From Brevundimonas basaltis (GTDB taxonomy: Bacteria > Pseudomonadota > Alphaproteobacteria > Caulobacterales > Caulobacteraceae): 64,000 nt of DNA. Shown here piece after piece: positions 56,110 to 64,000 of this stretch. Location: positions 682,001 to 746,000 of the forward strand of contig NZ_JACHFZ010000001.1 in assembly GCF_014202075.1 (NCBI RefSeq), in the 5' to 3' direction. The notes beneath the pieces were generated by a model. That model was not told where the DNA came from. It saw only the letters and a list, made by a program, of their open reading frames with translations, and ran no database searches. Position numbers and translations under genes: made by a program. The first letter of the stretch is position 1. Each line of letters begins with the position of its first letter.

Positions 56110-56504
56110 GCGCCCTGCTGGATCGCGCGCCCTACGCCCGCTTCCTCGGGCTGGAATCCCGGCAGGACGGGGACATCCTGACCGTAACCATGCCGTTCGC
56201 GGACCGTCTGATCGGCAATCCGATGCTGCCCGCCCTGCATGGGGGCGCCACGGCCGCCCTGCTGGAACTGACCGCGGGAGCCCAGGTGGCCCTGACGTGG
56301 CCGCGCCTGCGCCTGCCGCGACCGATCAATGTGACGGTGGCCTATCTGCGCTCGGGGCGCCCCGTCGATGTCCACGCCCGGGCCCGGATCAGCAAGGCCG
56401 GCCGGCGCGTGGCCCATGTGCTGGCCGAGGCGTGGCAGGAGGACGAGGCGCAGCCCATCGCCTCCCTGACCGCCCACTTCCTCGTGGCTGAACACGATCT
56501 CTAG
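56106..56504 (+). CDS. PaaI-like acyl-CoA thioesterase
   Basis: A 132-residue hotdog-fold protein: LPALHGGATAALLELTAGAQ followed by INVTVAYLRSGRPVDVHARA and IASLTAHFLV. It starts with GTG at 56106, overlapping the preceding thioesterase stop. Its sequence is related to, but shorter than, that of its neighbour, so the pair may form a mixed dimer. The substrate is unknown. The catalytic acid is Glu in place of Asp (A-L-L-E-L). Confidence 0.85.
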   Translation: MSALLDRAPYARFLGLESRQDGDILTVTMPFADRLIGNPMLPALHGGATAALLELTAGAQVALTWPRLRLPRPINVTVAYLRSGRPVDVHARARISKAGRRVAHVLAEAWQEDEAQPIASLTAHFLVAEHDL

Positions 56505-56556
56505 TTGTAACACGTTGTAACGTCCGATTGCTTGCTTTACGCGATGGTTAATCGCG
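56504..56556 (+). promoter_or_regulatory. Repeat-rich promoter region of a small helical-protein gene
   Basis: Two exact GTTGTAAC copies (56504-56511 and 56514-56521) are spaced ten bases apart, one helical turn, the layout used by many OmpR-type regulators. Further downstream CGCGAT and ATCGCG flank GGTTA (56540-56556) as a perfect inverted repeat just above the ribosome site GGGAGGAAG. Both elements together suggest strong regulation of the gene at 56567. Confidence 0.5.
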
Positions 56557-56566
56557 GGAGGAAGAC

Positions 56567-56959
56567 ATGACGAGACAGAATATCGGCGAGGCCCTGGCGG
56601 CCCGTCTCTACACCGCCGAAGCGGCCATAGACCGGGCGATGGCGGAAGCCGCCGCCCTCGCCGCCGCGCTTCCGACCGCGCGCACCGAGGCTTGGCTGTC
56701 GGCGGTCACGGGCCAGCGCGCCTTCACCGGCGCGGCGGCCGCGATCAGCGCCCTGGCCGAGGCGCGCGGCCATCTGGTCCAGACCCACAACACCCTCGCG
56801 GCGCTGGCGCGGAAGCTGGGGCTTGAGGCTCTGGCGGTCGGTCCGGTCGACAAACCGGGCGACACGCCGCCGGTCGGTGGCGGGGGCGTATGTCCGGAAG
56901 GCGACACCGGTCGTCGCGTGGTAAACAAATCCCTACCGGATACTGCCGAGCTATGTTAA
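56567..56959 (+). CDS. Small helical protein, paralogue A
   Basis: A 130-residue soluble protein that is nearly all Ala-rich amphipathic helix: LYTAEAAIDRAMAEAAALAA, AAISALAEARGHLVQTHNTL. The C-terminal 40 residues are Gly/Pro-rich and disordered. It has no motif I know. It aligns along about 70 residues with the next protein (see 56993), so the two are tandem paralogues. ATG at 56567 has GGGAGGAAG seven bases upstream. Confidence 0.7.
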   Translation: MTRQNIGEALAARLYTAEAAIDRAMAEAAALAAALPTARTEAWLSAVTGQRAFTGAAAAISALAEARGHLVQTHNTLAALARKLGLEALAVGPVDKPGDTPPVGGGGVCPEGDTGRRVVNKSLPDTAELC

Positions 56960-56992
56960 GACCTCGTTTACTGTTTCAGTTTGGAGGCTTCC

Positions 56993-57334
56993 ATGGATAA
57001 GGCTCAAGTTATCGCCAGCGTCGCCGGCGATCTGAATGCGACGGAGCAATCCGTTGACGAGGCCATCACCCGCGCCACGACCCTTGTTCAGTCGATGATC
57101 GGGGGCCGTGCGGCCATGAACGTGTCGCCCGTCGTCGGCGCCGAGGCTCAGGCCAAGGCGATGGAAGCGATCGCCGCCCTCGCCGCCGCGCGCCAAGCCA
57201 TGGTCGCTTGCCACGAGGAACTGGCAAAGGATCATCGGCGCATGGGCTACGGTGTGTATGCCCAGGGTCTGGACAAGCTGCCCGAGGGTGAGAAGCCCAA
57301 GACCATCGGCGAACACCGACTGCGCGCAGTTTAA
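56993..57334 (+). CDS. Small helical protein, paralogue B
   Basis: A 113-residue soluble protein. The core LNATEQSVDEAITRATTLVQ, EAIAALAAARQAMVACHEEL aligns with paralogue A (TAEAAIDRAMAEAAALAAAL; ISALAEARGHLVQTHNTLA). It ends in a basic tail. ATG at 56993 has GGAGG seven bases upstream, which decides it against the ATG at 56981. It is followed by two hairpins before a membrane protein gene. Family unknown; Caulobacterales have several such small proteins. Confidence 0.75.
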   Translation: MDKAQVIASVAGDLNATEQSVDEAITRATTLVQSMIGGRAAMNVSPVVGAEAQAKAMEAIAALAAARQAMVACHEELAKDHRRMGYGVYAQGLDKLPEGEKPKTIGEHRLRAV

Positions 57335-57345
57335 TTCTAGGTAAT

Positions 57346-57418
57346 GTCAGCGAGCGGTCATTCCCGCCCGCGCTGACTTCAGGCAGTATCGCCCTCATGC
57401 CTATGGCGTGGGGGCGAT
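57346..57418 (+). promoter_or_regulatory. Two consecutive hairpins, the second masking a ribosome site
   Basis: Hairpin 1: GTCAGCG (57346-57352) pairs with CGCTGAC (57371-57377). Hairpin 2: 57388-57401 pairs with 57405-57418 in a continuous 14-bp stem (two G-U pairs) with a 3-nt loop, TAT. It covers the GGGGG Shine-Dalgarno bases and ends three bases before the GTG start at 57422. This could be an attenuator or a translational switch; neither has the T-run of a terminator. Confidence 0.6.
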
Positions 57419-57421
57419 TCC

Positions 57422-57877
57422 GTGTTTGAGACCATCTACTCCCAACTAGTCCTTGCAGCCGCGATTATCGTCGTCGCATTTGTGTTCTGGAAGGGCGACG
57501 AGCCGGAGCGAATGGGCGGCGCGGCGTACGCGATGGTCTTCCTGGCCACAACCATGATCACCGACAGCGGCAGCCATAGCGTTCCTCGATGGGGCGTGAT
57601 GGGTATCGAGATCATACTCTTGATCGTCTTCATCGGTATCGCTTGGAATAGTCGGCGTGCCTGGCCCGTTTGGGCCGCCAGTTTCCAAGCATTGGTTGTC
57701 ACCTCCCACGCTTTGATCGCGGCCAACCTCCGCCCTCCTCACAACGCAGTGGCCGCGGTTATAAACATGTCCAATTACGGCTTGCTGATCGCGCTCGCCG
57801 TCGGAACTTTCTGGGCTTGGCAGGAGCGGCGGGCTGCCTCAATGGGATTCGACAACGCCCGGCCGCCACGCCTGTAG
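57422..57877 (+). CDS. Four-helix membrane protein, paralogue A
   Basis: A 151-residue inner-membrane protein with four helices: YSQLVLAAAIIVVAFVFW, GVMGIEIILLIVFIGIAW, SFQALVVTSHALIAANL, and MSNYGLLIALAVGTFWAW. The conserved loop KGDEPERMGGAAYA follows helix 1 and SRRAWPVWAASFQ precedes helix 3. It is a tandem copy of the following gene. The GTG start sits just beyond a hairpin that masks the ribosome site. I do not recognise a function. Confidence 0.72.
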   Translation: MFETIYSQLVLAAAIIVVAFVFWKGDEPERMGGAAYAMVFLATTMITDSGSHSVPRWGVMGIEIILLIVFIGIAWNSRRAWPVWAASFQALVVTSHALIAANLRPPHNAVAAVINMSNYGLLIALAVGTFWAWQERRAASMGFDNARPPRL

Positions 57878-57903
57878 AGGCGCGGCCCCTGCGGAGGTTC
57901 CAC

Positions 57904-58332
57904 GTGTTCGACACCCTCTACTCCCAGATCGGCGCGGCGGTCGGCGTGGTCGTGGTGACCTTCGCCTTCCTCAAGGGCGATGAGCCGGAGCGGGTCGGAG
58001 CGGGAATCTACGCCCTCGGTTCGCTCGCGGCCCTGCTGGTTCAGAACGACATCCAGTTGTACGGCCCGCAATGGGGGCTTCTGATCGTTGAGCTGGTGGT
58101 GCTGGCGGCCTACGCCGGCGTGGCGTGGAAAAGCCGCCGGTCGTGGCCGATCTGGGCCGGCGCGCTGCAATCGGTGATCGTCGTGAGCCTTGTCCTGCCC
58201 GCCATCGATGTCCGCCCCCCGATCGCGGCCTTCTACGCCGTCGGCAATGCGGCCAGCTACGGCATTCTGCTCGTCCTCGCCCTCGGCGTTCTCCAGGCCT
58301 GGCGGGACCGCCGGGCGCTGGGGTTTGAGTAG
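57904..58332 (+). CDS. Four-helix membrane protein, paralogue B
   Basis: A 142-residue protein with the same plan as its neighbour: FDTLYSQIGAAVGVVVVTFA, FLKGDEPERVGAGIYALG, WGLLIVELVVLAAYAGVAWK, SRRSWPIWAGALQSVIVV, YGILLVLALGVLQAWRDRR. The shared KGDEPER and SRR-W-P-W-A motifs show a duplication. It starts with GTG at 57904 behind GGAGG, an accessible ribosome site, unlike paralogue A. It is probably co-transcribed with it. Confidence 0.75.
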   Translation: MFDTLYSQIGAAVGVVVVTFAFLKGDEPERVGAGIYALGSLAALLVQNDIQLYGPQWGLLIVELVVLAAYAGVAWKSRRSWPIWAGALQSVIVVSLVLPAIDVRPPIAAFYAVGNAASYGILLVLALGVLQAWRDRRALGFE

Positions 58333-58421
58333 TCCGGCAGGGTCCTAGGTGGATATTCCTATCCTGACGCGGTAGTCTTGGACGAGTCGGCCGCCCTGTG
58401 CCGGCGCGGACCCCTGCCCTC

Positions 58422-59057
58422 ATGCCCCTGTCCCATGCCCAGTTGTGGAAGGCGATCGACGGACTGGCGCGGCGCGAGGGGATCAGCGTCTCGGCGCTGG
58501 CGCGGCGCGCGGGGCTGGACGCAACCAGCTTCAATCCGTCGAAACGGTTCGGGCCGGGGGATCCGCCTCGCCCGCGCTGGCCGTCGACCGAAAGCCTGAC
58601 GCAGGTGCTTCGCGCCACCGGCCTGTCGCTGGGCGAGTTCGCGGATCTGGCCCGGGATGCACCCGAGCGGCCGTCGACTGTTCCGATGCTGGGCATGGCC
58701 CAGGCGGGTCAGGACGGGTTCTTCGACGACGCCGGCCTGCCCGTCGGCGACGGCTGGGACCAGACGGAGCTGCCGCGCCCGACCGAGACGCTGCTCAGCC
58801 TGCGCGTCACCGGCGATTCCATGGCCCCGGTTTATCGCGAGGGGGACCGGATCATCGTCGACCGCGAGGCTTCGGACGTGCGCAAGGGCGACCGGGTGGT
58901 GGTGCGCACAACGGGCGGAGAGACGCTCGCCAAGGAGGTCGCGGCGCTGACCGTCCAAACGGTAACCCTGGCCTCCATCAATCCGGCCTTTGAGCCGCGC
59001 CTCGTGCCGCGCAAGGACATCGTCTGGATGGGCCGCATCCTCTGGGTCAGTCAGTAG
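58422..59057 (+). CDS. XRE/S24 (LexA-like) regulator
   Basis: A 211-residue repressor of the CI/LexA type. The N-terminal helix-turn-helix (ISVSALARRAGLDATSFNPS) is followed by the S24 self-cleaving peptidase domain: VTGDSMAPVYREGDRIIVD with the nucleophile Ser and GGETLAKEVAAL with the Lys. LexA-type proteins cut themselves when RecA filaments form. The gene is not phage-borne and its regulon is unknown; it may control stress or metabolic genes. ATG at 58422 is preferred because it begins the HTH domain. Confidence 0.88.
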   Translation: MPLSHAQLWKAIDGLARREGISVSALARRAGLDATSFNPSKRFGPGDPPRPRWPSTESLTQVLRATGLSLGEFADLARDAPERPSTVPMLGMAQAGQDGFFDDAGLPVGDGWDQTELPRPTETLLSLRVTGDSMAPVYREGDRIIVDREASDVRKGDRVVVRTTGGETLAKEVAALTVQTVTLASINPAFEPRLVPRKDIVWMGRILWVSQ

Positions 59058-59080
59058 CGCCCCGTGCGGTATCGCCCACG

Positions 59081-59108
59081 AAAAAGGCCGCCCCGGACGG
59101 GACGGCCT
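59081..59108 (-). terminator. Rho-independent terminator of the SH3 gene
   Basis: Read on the minus strand, AGGCCG and CGGCCT, with a further CCC/GGG pair inside, enclose a short loop and are followed by TTTTT. It lies 21 bp beyond the stop of the SH3 protein gene and 24 bp beyond the stop of the convergent regulator gene. Confidence 0.75.
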
Positions 59109-59128
59109 CTCCATTCGACGGGATGTCG

Positions 59129-59626
59129 TTAGCGACTGACGTAGTGGGCGCTGACCCATCCGCCATTGGCGAGCTGGACCCATTCGCCCTGCGAACCGAC
59201 GGCCGAGAAGGATTGACCGGCCGAGAGGCTGCCGACCTGGCGGTAGTTGGTGCCCGGACCCGAGCGGACGCGCAGGTTGGTGGTCGCGCGGAAGGTGTCG
59301 GCATTGCTGGCGTTACTGTAGCCGTAGTCCGAATTGTACGACCGGGCCCGCTGCTGGTTGCAGCCGATGTAGGAGCCGGCCGCAGCGCCGGCGCCCGCGC
59401 CGACGACGGCGCCGAGGGCGCGTTCATTGCTGGAAATCCGGCTGCCGGCCAAGCCGCCGATCACGGCGCCGATGGCGGCGCCGACTTGCTGGCGACCGCC
59501 GGGGGCGTCGCAGTTGGTGATTCCGTTGGCCTGTTGCGCCACGGCTGCGGTGGGAAGCGCCATCGGGGCCAGTCCACCCAGCAGGGCGGCGGCGGCGGCG
59601 ACGGCGGTGATCTTGTTCTTCGACAT
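59129..59626 (-). CDS. Exported glycine-zipper/SH3 domain protein
   Basis: A 165-residue periplasmic or envelope protein. A signal peptide (AAAAALLGGLAPMALPTAAVA) is followed by a glycine-zipper motif (GAAIGAVIGGLAGSRI, AVVGAGAGAAAGSYIG) that can insert in membranes, and a C-terminal SH3b domain, TTNLRVRSGPGTNYRQVGSL to WVQLANGGWVSAHYVSR. Similar proteins occur in cell-envelope stress. ATG at 59626 begins the signal peptide. Confidence 0.85.
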   Translation of the reverse strand: MSKNKITAVAAAAALLGGLAPMALPTAAVAQQANGITNCDAPGGRQQVGAAIGAVIGGLAGSRISSNERALGAVVGAGAGAAAGSYIGCNQQRARSYNSDYGYSNASNADTFRATTNLRVRSGPGTNYRQVGSLSAGQSFSAVGSQGEWVQLANGGWVSAHYVSR

Positions 59627-59745
59627 GGCTCAGTCTCCTGTCATCGAGTTGGTCGATGCAGGGCACAATGCGCCGCGTCAGGTGAAGGCTCCCGGAGGCC
59701 TGTCGTTATATTCGGTTCATCTAGTCCTCCCCGTCGGGAGACGAC

Positions 59746-61416
59746 TTATCCCGCCAACTTTCCGTTGGCCCCGTCCTCAATCAGCTGGATGGTCTGCGGC
59801 AGGCCGTAGATCGCCGCGAACGAGCCGAAGCGCGGGCCCTGGGACGCGCCCAGCAGCACTTCGTACAGGGCGCCGAACCAGCCGCGCAGGGGTTCAAAGG
59901 CGTGCTCCTTGCCTGCGGCATAGACCTCGGCCTGGATCAGCTCACCGTCGGTCGTATCGGCCGGCAGGGCCTTCAACCGCGCCGCCAGGTCCAGCAGGGC
60001 CGCTTTTTCGCGCGGATCCGGCAGGCGGTAGGTCTTCGTCGGCTTCACGAAGTCCTCGTAGTAGTTCAGCGCCCGGTCCATCAGCCGATCCAGCAGCGGC
60101 TCGCTGTCCGGCGTGGCGTCCGGCAGGTATTTGGCGAAATAGGCCCACAGCTGCGCCTTCGACGAGGCGTTGGCGACGCCGACGAGATTGAGCAGCAGGG
60201 CGAAGGAGACCGGCGAGGTGTGCGTCGGCGGATCCCCGGCATGGATCGACCAGACGGCGTTGTCGATCCGCTTGGCCGGCTCCTGGGTCTTGTAGGCCTC
60301 GATGAAGGCCATCCAGTCGTCGATGGCGCGCGGAATGACGTTGAAATGCAGCGACTTGGCCGACTTGGGCGACTGGAACATGTACCAACTCAGCGACTCC
60401 GGCGTGCCGTAGCGCAGCCACTCATCCATGGTCAGGCCGTTGCCCTTGGATTTGGAGATCTTCTTGCCCTCGACGTCCAGGAAGAGCTCGTAGTTGAAGC
60501 CCTCGGGGGGCGTACCGCCCAGCGCGCGGCAAACCTTGGAGCTCTCGCGTACGCTCTCGATCAGGTCCTTGCCCGACATCTCGTAGTCAACGTCCAGGGC
60601 CGTCCAGCGCATGGCCCAGTCCGGCTTCCACTGCAGCTTCACATGGCCGCCGGTGACCGGAACCTCGGTGCGCCCGCCCGCGGGGTCGTCGAAGACGATC
60701 GTGCCCTTGTCGACGTTGCGCTCAAGGGTCGGGACCTGCAGCACATGGCCGGTGACGGGACTGATCGGCAGGAAGGGCGAATAGGTCGCGCGCCGCTCCT
60801 CTCCGAGGGTCGGCAGCATGATGGCCTGCACCGCGTCGAACCGCTCCAGCAGGGTCAACAGCGTCGCGTCGAACCGGCCGGATTTGTACTGTTCCGTCGA
60901 GGACAGGAATTCGTAGTCGAAGCCGAAGCCGTCAAGGAAGGCGCGCAGGCGGGCGTTGTTGTGGGCTCCGAAGCTGTCGTGCGTGCCAAAGGGGTCGCGC
61001 ACCACGGTCAGCGGCTTGTGCAGGTCCTCGGTCAATATCTCCGGATTGGGGATGCCCTCGGGAACCTTGCGCAGCCCGTCCATGTCGTCGCTGAACGCCA
61101 CCAGCCGCGTCGGCCAGTGGTCGCCGGTCAGGGCGCGAAAGGCGTTGCGCACCATGGTCGTGCGCGCCACCTCGCCGAAGGTGCCCATATGCGGCAGGCC
61201 GGACGGGCCGTAGCCGGTCTCGAGGATCACCGGCCGCTGCAAGGCCTCGAAGGTCGCCAGCGCCTCGTCCGCCTTGCCGGCGTCGATCAGCAGTTTCGCC
61301 GCATTCCGATCCGCGTCAGGCAGCCGCTTCTTCAGCACATGGGCGAGAAGGTTGCGGGCCTGTTCGAACGGCCACGACCTGGCGTCGCGCGCGAGGGTTT
61401 CGAGGTTCTGCAGCAT
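59746..61416 (-). CDS. lysK: Lysyl-tRNA synthetase, class I
   Basis: Charges tRNA-Lys using the rare class I enzyme, typical of Alphaproteobacteria, Archaea and some others. The 556 residues have the HIGH-like [34 protein letters not shown] and the KMSKS-like [12 protein letters not shown] motifs. The start is ATG at 61416. The divergent queA gene starts 91 bp away with a strong hairpin between them. Confidence 0.95.
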   Translation of the reverse strand: MLQNLETLARDARSWPFEQARNLLAHVLKKRLPDADRNAAKLLIDAGKADEALATFEALQRPVILETGYGPSGLPHMGTFGEVARTTMVRNAFRALTGDHWPTRLVAFSDDMDGLRKVPEGIPNPEILTEDLHKPLTVVRDPFGTHDSFGAHNNARLRAFLDGFGFDYEFLSSTEQYKSGRFDATLLTLLERFDAVQAIMLPTLGEERRATYSPFLPISPVTGHVLQVPTLERNVDKGTIVFDDPAGGRTEVPVTGGHVKLQWKPDWAMRWTALDVDYEMSGKDLIESVRESSKVCRALGGTPPEGFNYELFLDVEGKKISKSKGNGLTMDEWLRYGTPESLSWYMFQSPKSAKSLHFNVIPRAIDDWMAFIEAYKTQEPAKRIDNAVWSIHAGDPPTHTSPVSFALLLNLVGVANASSKAQLWAYFAKYLPDATPDSEPLLDRLMDRALNYYEDFVKPTKTYRLPDPREKAALLDLAARLKALPADTTDGELIQAEVYAAGKEHAFEPLRGWFGALYEVLLGASQGPRFGSFAAIYGLPQTIQLIEDGANGKLAG

Positions 61417-61439
61417 GGAACGGGCTTTGGCGCTTGATT

Positions 61440-61481
61440 GGAGCGGGGTCAAGGAATGCCGCTATCGCTTGACCCCGCTCC
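61440..61481. repeat. Perfect 14-bp stem hairpin between lysK and queA
   Basis: GGAGCGGGGTCAAG (61440-61453) is perfectly complementary to CTTGACCCCGCTCC (61468-61481), with a 14-nt loop. It lies in the divergent promoter region of lysK and queA, 25 bp upstream of queA. It could be an operator, or a copy of a dispersed intergenic palindrome. Confidence 0.6.
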
Positions 61482-61506
61482 TTCCCCGTGGCCTTTGCCC
61501 CGGCCC

Positions 61507-62592
61507 ATGAAGACCGCCGATTTCGACTTTGACCTGCCGGACGACCGGATTGCGCTCCGCCCCGCGGAGCCGCGGGATTCCGCGCGCCTTCTGGTGGTGC
61601 GCGACGGCGGGCAGGAGGATCGGATCATCCGCGACCTGCCGGACTTCCTGCGCCCCGGCGACGCCCTGGTGTTCAACGACACCCGCGTGATTCCGGCGCG
61701 GCTGTCGGGCGTGCGGGAACGGATCGGGCCGGAGGGCGAGACCCTGACGGTCGAGGTCGAGGCCACCCTGCATCACCGCGACGCTCCAGACATCTGGTCG
61801 GCCTTCATGAAGCCGGGCAAGCGGATCAAGGTCGGGGACCGGGTGCGGTTCGGTGCACAGGGGGACGCGGCCTGCGAACTCGGTCGCCTTGATGCCAACG
61901 TTGAAGCCAAGGGCGAGGCCGGGCTCGTCACCCTGCGCTTCGACCTGTCGGGCCCCTTCCTCGACGAGGCGATCCGCGATGTCGGCGTCATGCCCCTGCC
62001 CCCCTACATCGCGGCGAAGCGGGCCGAGGACGACCGCGACCGGTCGGACTATCAGACCATGTTCGCGCACTGGGACGGATCGGTCGCGGCGCCCACGGCG
62101 GGTCTGCATTTCACCCCGGCGCTGATGGCGGCGATCGAGGCGAAGGGCGTCTCGACCCACGCCGTCACCCTGCACGTCGGGGCCGGCACCTTCCTGCCGG
62201 TCAAGGCCGAGGACACCGCCGACCACAAGATGCATTCCGAATGGGGCGAGGTGTCTCCGGAGACCGCGGAGGCCCTGAACGCCGTTCGAGCCGTCGGGGG
62301 CCGCATCGTCTGCGTCGGCACCACCTCGCTGAGGCTGCTGGAGAGCGCAACGACCGAAGAGGGGGTCGTCCAGCCCTTCCACGGCGACACGGCCATCTTC
62401 ATCACGCCCGGATACCGCTTTCGCGCCGCCGATGTGCTGATGACCAATTTCCACCTGCCGAAGTCGACCCTGTTCATGCTGGTCAGCGCCTTCGCCGGGC
62501 TGGAGACGATGAAGGCCGCCTATGCCCATGCCGTGGCGGAGGGATACCGGTTCTATTCCTACGGGGATGGCAGCCTGCTATTCCGTCGCTAG
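61507..62592 (+). CDS. queA: S-adenosylmethionine:tRNA ribosyltransferase-isomerase
   Basis: Transfers and isomerises ribose from S-adenosylmethionine onto preQ1 in tRNA, forming epoxyqueuosine. The 361 residues match Que[96 protein letters not shown], and [19 protein letters not shown]. The ATG at 61507 begins the family sequence. Together with tgt downstream it completes the queuosine route started by queCED at 51-52.7 kb. Confidence 0.96.
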   Translation: MKTADFDFDLPDDRIALRPAEPRDSARLLVVRDGGQEDRIIRDLPDFLRPGDALVFNDTRVIPARLSGVRERIGPEGETLTVEVEATLHHRDAPDIWSAFMKPGKRIKVGDRVRFGAQGDAACELGRLDANVEAKGEAGLVTLRFDLSGPFLDEAIRDVGVMPLPPYIAAKRAEDDRDRSDYQTMFAHWDGSVAAPTAGLHFTPALMAAIEAKGVSTHAVTLHVGAGTFLPVKAEDTADHKMHSEWGEVSPETAEALNAVRAVGGRIVCVGTTSLRLLESATTEEGVVQPFHGDTAIFITPGYRFRAADVLMTNFHLPKSTLFMLVSAFAGLETMKAAYAHAVAEGYRFYSYGDGSLLFRR

Positions 62593-63031
62593 TTTGCGGC
62601 CCATAGCCGACCTCCAGCAACGGTCATTCTTGGCACATCCGTTCTCAACACCAGGTTCGAGACCCGCCCTTCGCTGGTTCCTTTTTGTGTGCGTCGCGGG
62701 GGGACTGCTTGTCCTGTATGGAATCGCCCTCAATCGTGCCCCGGCCTGGCTTCTCGGTGTCCTGTCTGGCGTTCTTGGACTGGCCGCCGCCTTCTTCGGC
62801 CTGCGCTGGGCGGATAGACGGCTCAGATCACGCGGCAAGCACGCGGGCTGGATGTTTCTCTTCTTCGGCCCTCACGTCCTGGGAGCGTTGGCTCTTGAGC
62901 ATTTGGGACCGGACTTGTCGGAGAAGGGAGAAGTACTGCTTTTTCTGATCGTTGTCTTGGTCGCAGCACCCTTCAGCGTCTGGGGTTTGGTTGAGCTGAC
63001 GTCAAAGCCGCACGACGGACCGGAGCCGTGA
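62567..63031 (+). CDS. Hypothetical membrane protein
   Basis: A 154-residue protein with three hydrophobic segments: [55 protein letters not shown], plus a fourth, [19 protein letters not shown]. The ATG at 62567 starts inside the queA end (26 bp overlap), so an operon with queA is likely. I do not recognise the family. The start is uncertain; a later internal start would remove the first 40 non-membrane residues. Confidence 0.55.
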   Translation: MAACYSVASLRPIADLQQRSFLAHPFSTPGSRPALRWFLFVCVAGGLLVLYGIALNRAPAWLLGVLSGVLGLAAAFFGLRWADRRLRSRGKHAGWMFLFFGPHVLGALALEHLGPDLSEKGEVLLFLIVVLVAAPFSVWGLVELTSKPHDGPEP

Positions 63032-63128
63032 CGCGTTGCGGATCGGCCGCAGGCGGCTGAGGAAGGACCGGCCATTTGGTCGTTCTCCACCACACCATCA
63101 ACTCCCCTCTCTCACCGTCAGGGCACCG

Positions 63129-64000
63129 TTTGACCTTCCCCCTCGACATCTCCGCCACCGACGGCCGCGCGCGCACCGGCGTGCTCAGGACCCCGCGCGG
63201 CGATATCCGCACGCCCGCCTTCATGCCCGTCGGCACGGCGGCGACAGTCAAGGCGCTGACCGTGGATCAGGTGGCGCAGACGGGCGCGGACATCCTGCTG
63301 GGGAACACCTACCACCTGATGCTCCGGCCCGGACCGGAGCGGATGGAGCGGCTGGGCGGCTTGCACAAATTCATGCGCTGGGACCGGCCGATCCTGACCG
63401 ATAGCGGCGGCTTTCAGGTCATGTCCCTGTCGGGGATTTCGAAGCTGACCGAGGAGGCGGTGACCTTCTCCAGCCATATCGACGGCTCGAAACATGTGCT
63501 GACGCCGGAGCGGTCGATCGAGATCCAAGCCGACCGGTTGGGCTCTGACATCGTCATGCAGCTGGACGAATGCGTCGCCTGGCCGGCCGAGGAGGCTCGC
63601 GCCCGCTCGGGGATGGAGCTGTCGGCGCGCTGGGCGAAGCGGTCCAAGGACGCGTTCGGCACGCGGGACCTGCAGGCCTTGTTCGGCATCCAGCAGGGCT
63701 CGACCTTCGAGACCCTGCGCCGGGAGTCCTCCGAGCGCCTGCAGGAGATCGGCTTCGACGGTTACGCCATCGGCGGCCTCGCTGTCGGCGAGGGCCATCA
63801 GGCCATGTGCGAGGTGCTGGACTATGCGCCGGACATGCTGCCCGCCGACCGGCCGCGCTATCTGATGGGGGTCGGCAAGCCGGTCGATCTGGTCGAGGCG
63901 GTGTGGCGCGGCATCGACATGTTCGACTGCGTCCTGCCGACCCGGGCCGGTCGCCACGGGCAGGCCTGGACCTGGGATGGGCCGATCAATCTCAGGAACG
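63129..64000 (+). CDS. tgt: tRNA-guanine transglycosylase, partial
   Basis: Exchanges guanine 34 for preQ1 in tRNAs with GUN anticodons. The 3' end runs past the window. The visible 290 residues have [30 protein letters not shown], the catalytic Asp in [38 protein letters not shown] and [16 protein letters not shown]. The only family-compatible start is TTG at 63129. It lies 97 bp after the small membrane gene. Together with queA it forms the second queuosine locus. Confidence 0.95.

Overview
The window looks like a stretch of chromosome from a high-GC alphaproteobacterium of the order Caulobacterales, most likely Brevundimonas or a close relative. This is inference from gene content. It has a permuted two-piece tmRNA whose tag begins AANDNFA, an alpha-type SspB adaptor beside it, a class I lysyl-tRNA synthetase, a Coq4-type ubiquinone protein, HWE-type histidine kinases and many short GTG/ATG overlaps. 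Nearly all of it is dense housekeeping chromosome. No phage, integrase, transposase or CRISPR array was seen.

Region 1 to 16 kb: the 3' end of an NfeD protein, rnhA, an AbrB/Doc toxin-antitoxin pair behind a perfect operator-like palindrome, tatABC, a small lipoprotein, glnB-glnA, NAD(P)HX dehydratase, yaaA, a 3-hydroxybutyrate dehydrogenase, an SMI1/KNR4 protein, a cytochrome b561/YceI/Sua5 operon, an acyl-CoA dehydrogenase, a trypsin-like protease, oligopeptidase B and a DUF1036 gene broken by two frameshifts.

Region 16 to 31 kb: an acetyltransferase, a decayed gene end, a lone receiver divergent from a histidine-kinase-like protein that lacks the phospho-acceptor histidine, two tRNAs, a KARI gene whose start codon overlaps that of a divergent DUF924 gene, thyA and folA with a MazG-like gene separated by a long palindromic repeat, an Mrp ATPase lacking its CxxC loop, miaA, an HWE kinase, then a proteolysis cluster of tmRNA, sspB and a C13 (legumain-like) peptidase.

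Region 31 to 50 kb: fumC, small DUF genes, coq4, two small related membrane proteins, uvrD, an AT-rich membrane gene of foreign character, an O-antigen-ligase-like protein, parE, a glycosyltransferase, an Arc/SPFH pair and a large autotransporter with calcium-binding-type repeats.

Region 50 to 64 kb: tRNA-Val, the queuosine operon queC-queE-queD, a hybrid kinase, a ligase-associated exonuclease, two thioesterases, two tandem pairs of uncharacterised paralogues with structured leader DNA, an S24/LexA-like regulator, an SH3 protein, lysK, and queA followed by tgt. Queuosine synthesis is therefore split over two loci about 10 kb apart: queCDE make preQ0, tgt inserts preQ1 into tRNA and queA modifies it. 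The best candidates for new biology are the tandem unknown pairs at 56.5-58.3 kb with their hairpin leader, the AT-rich gene at 39.07 kb, the unusual receiver/kinase pair at 17-18 kb, and core enzymes that have lost hallmark residues (Mrp, QueD).
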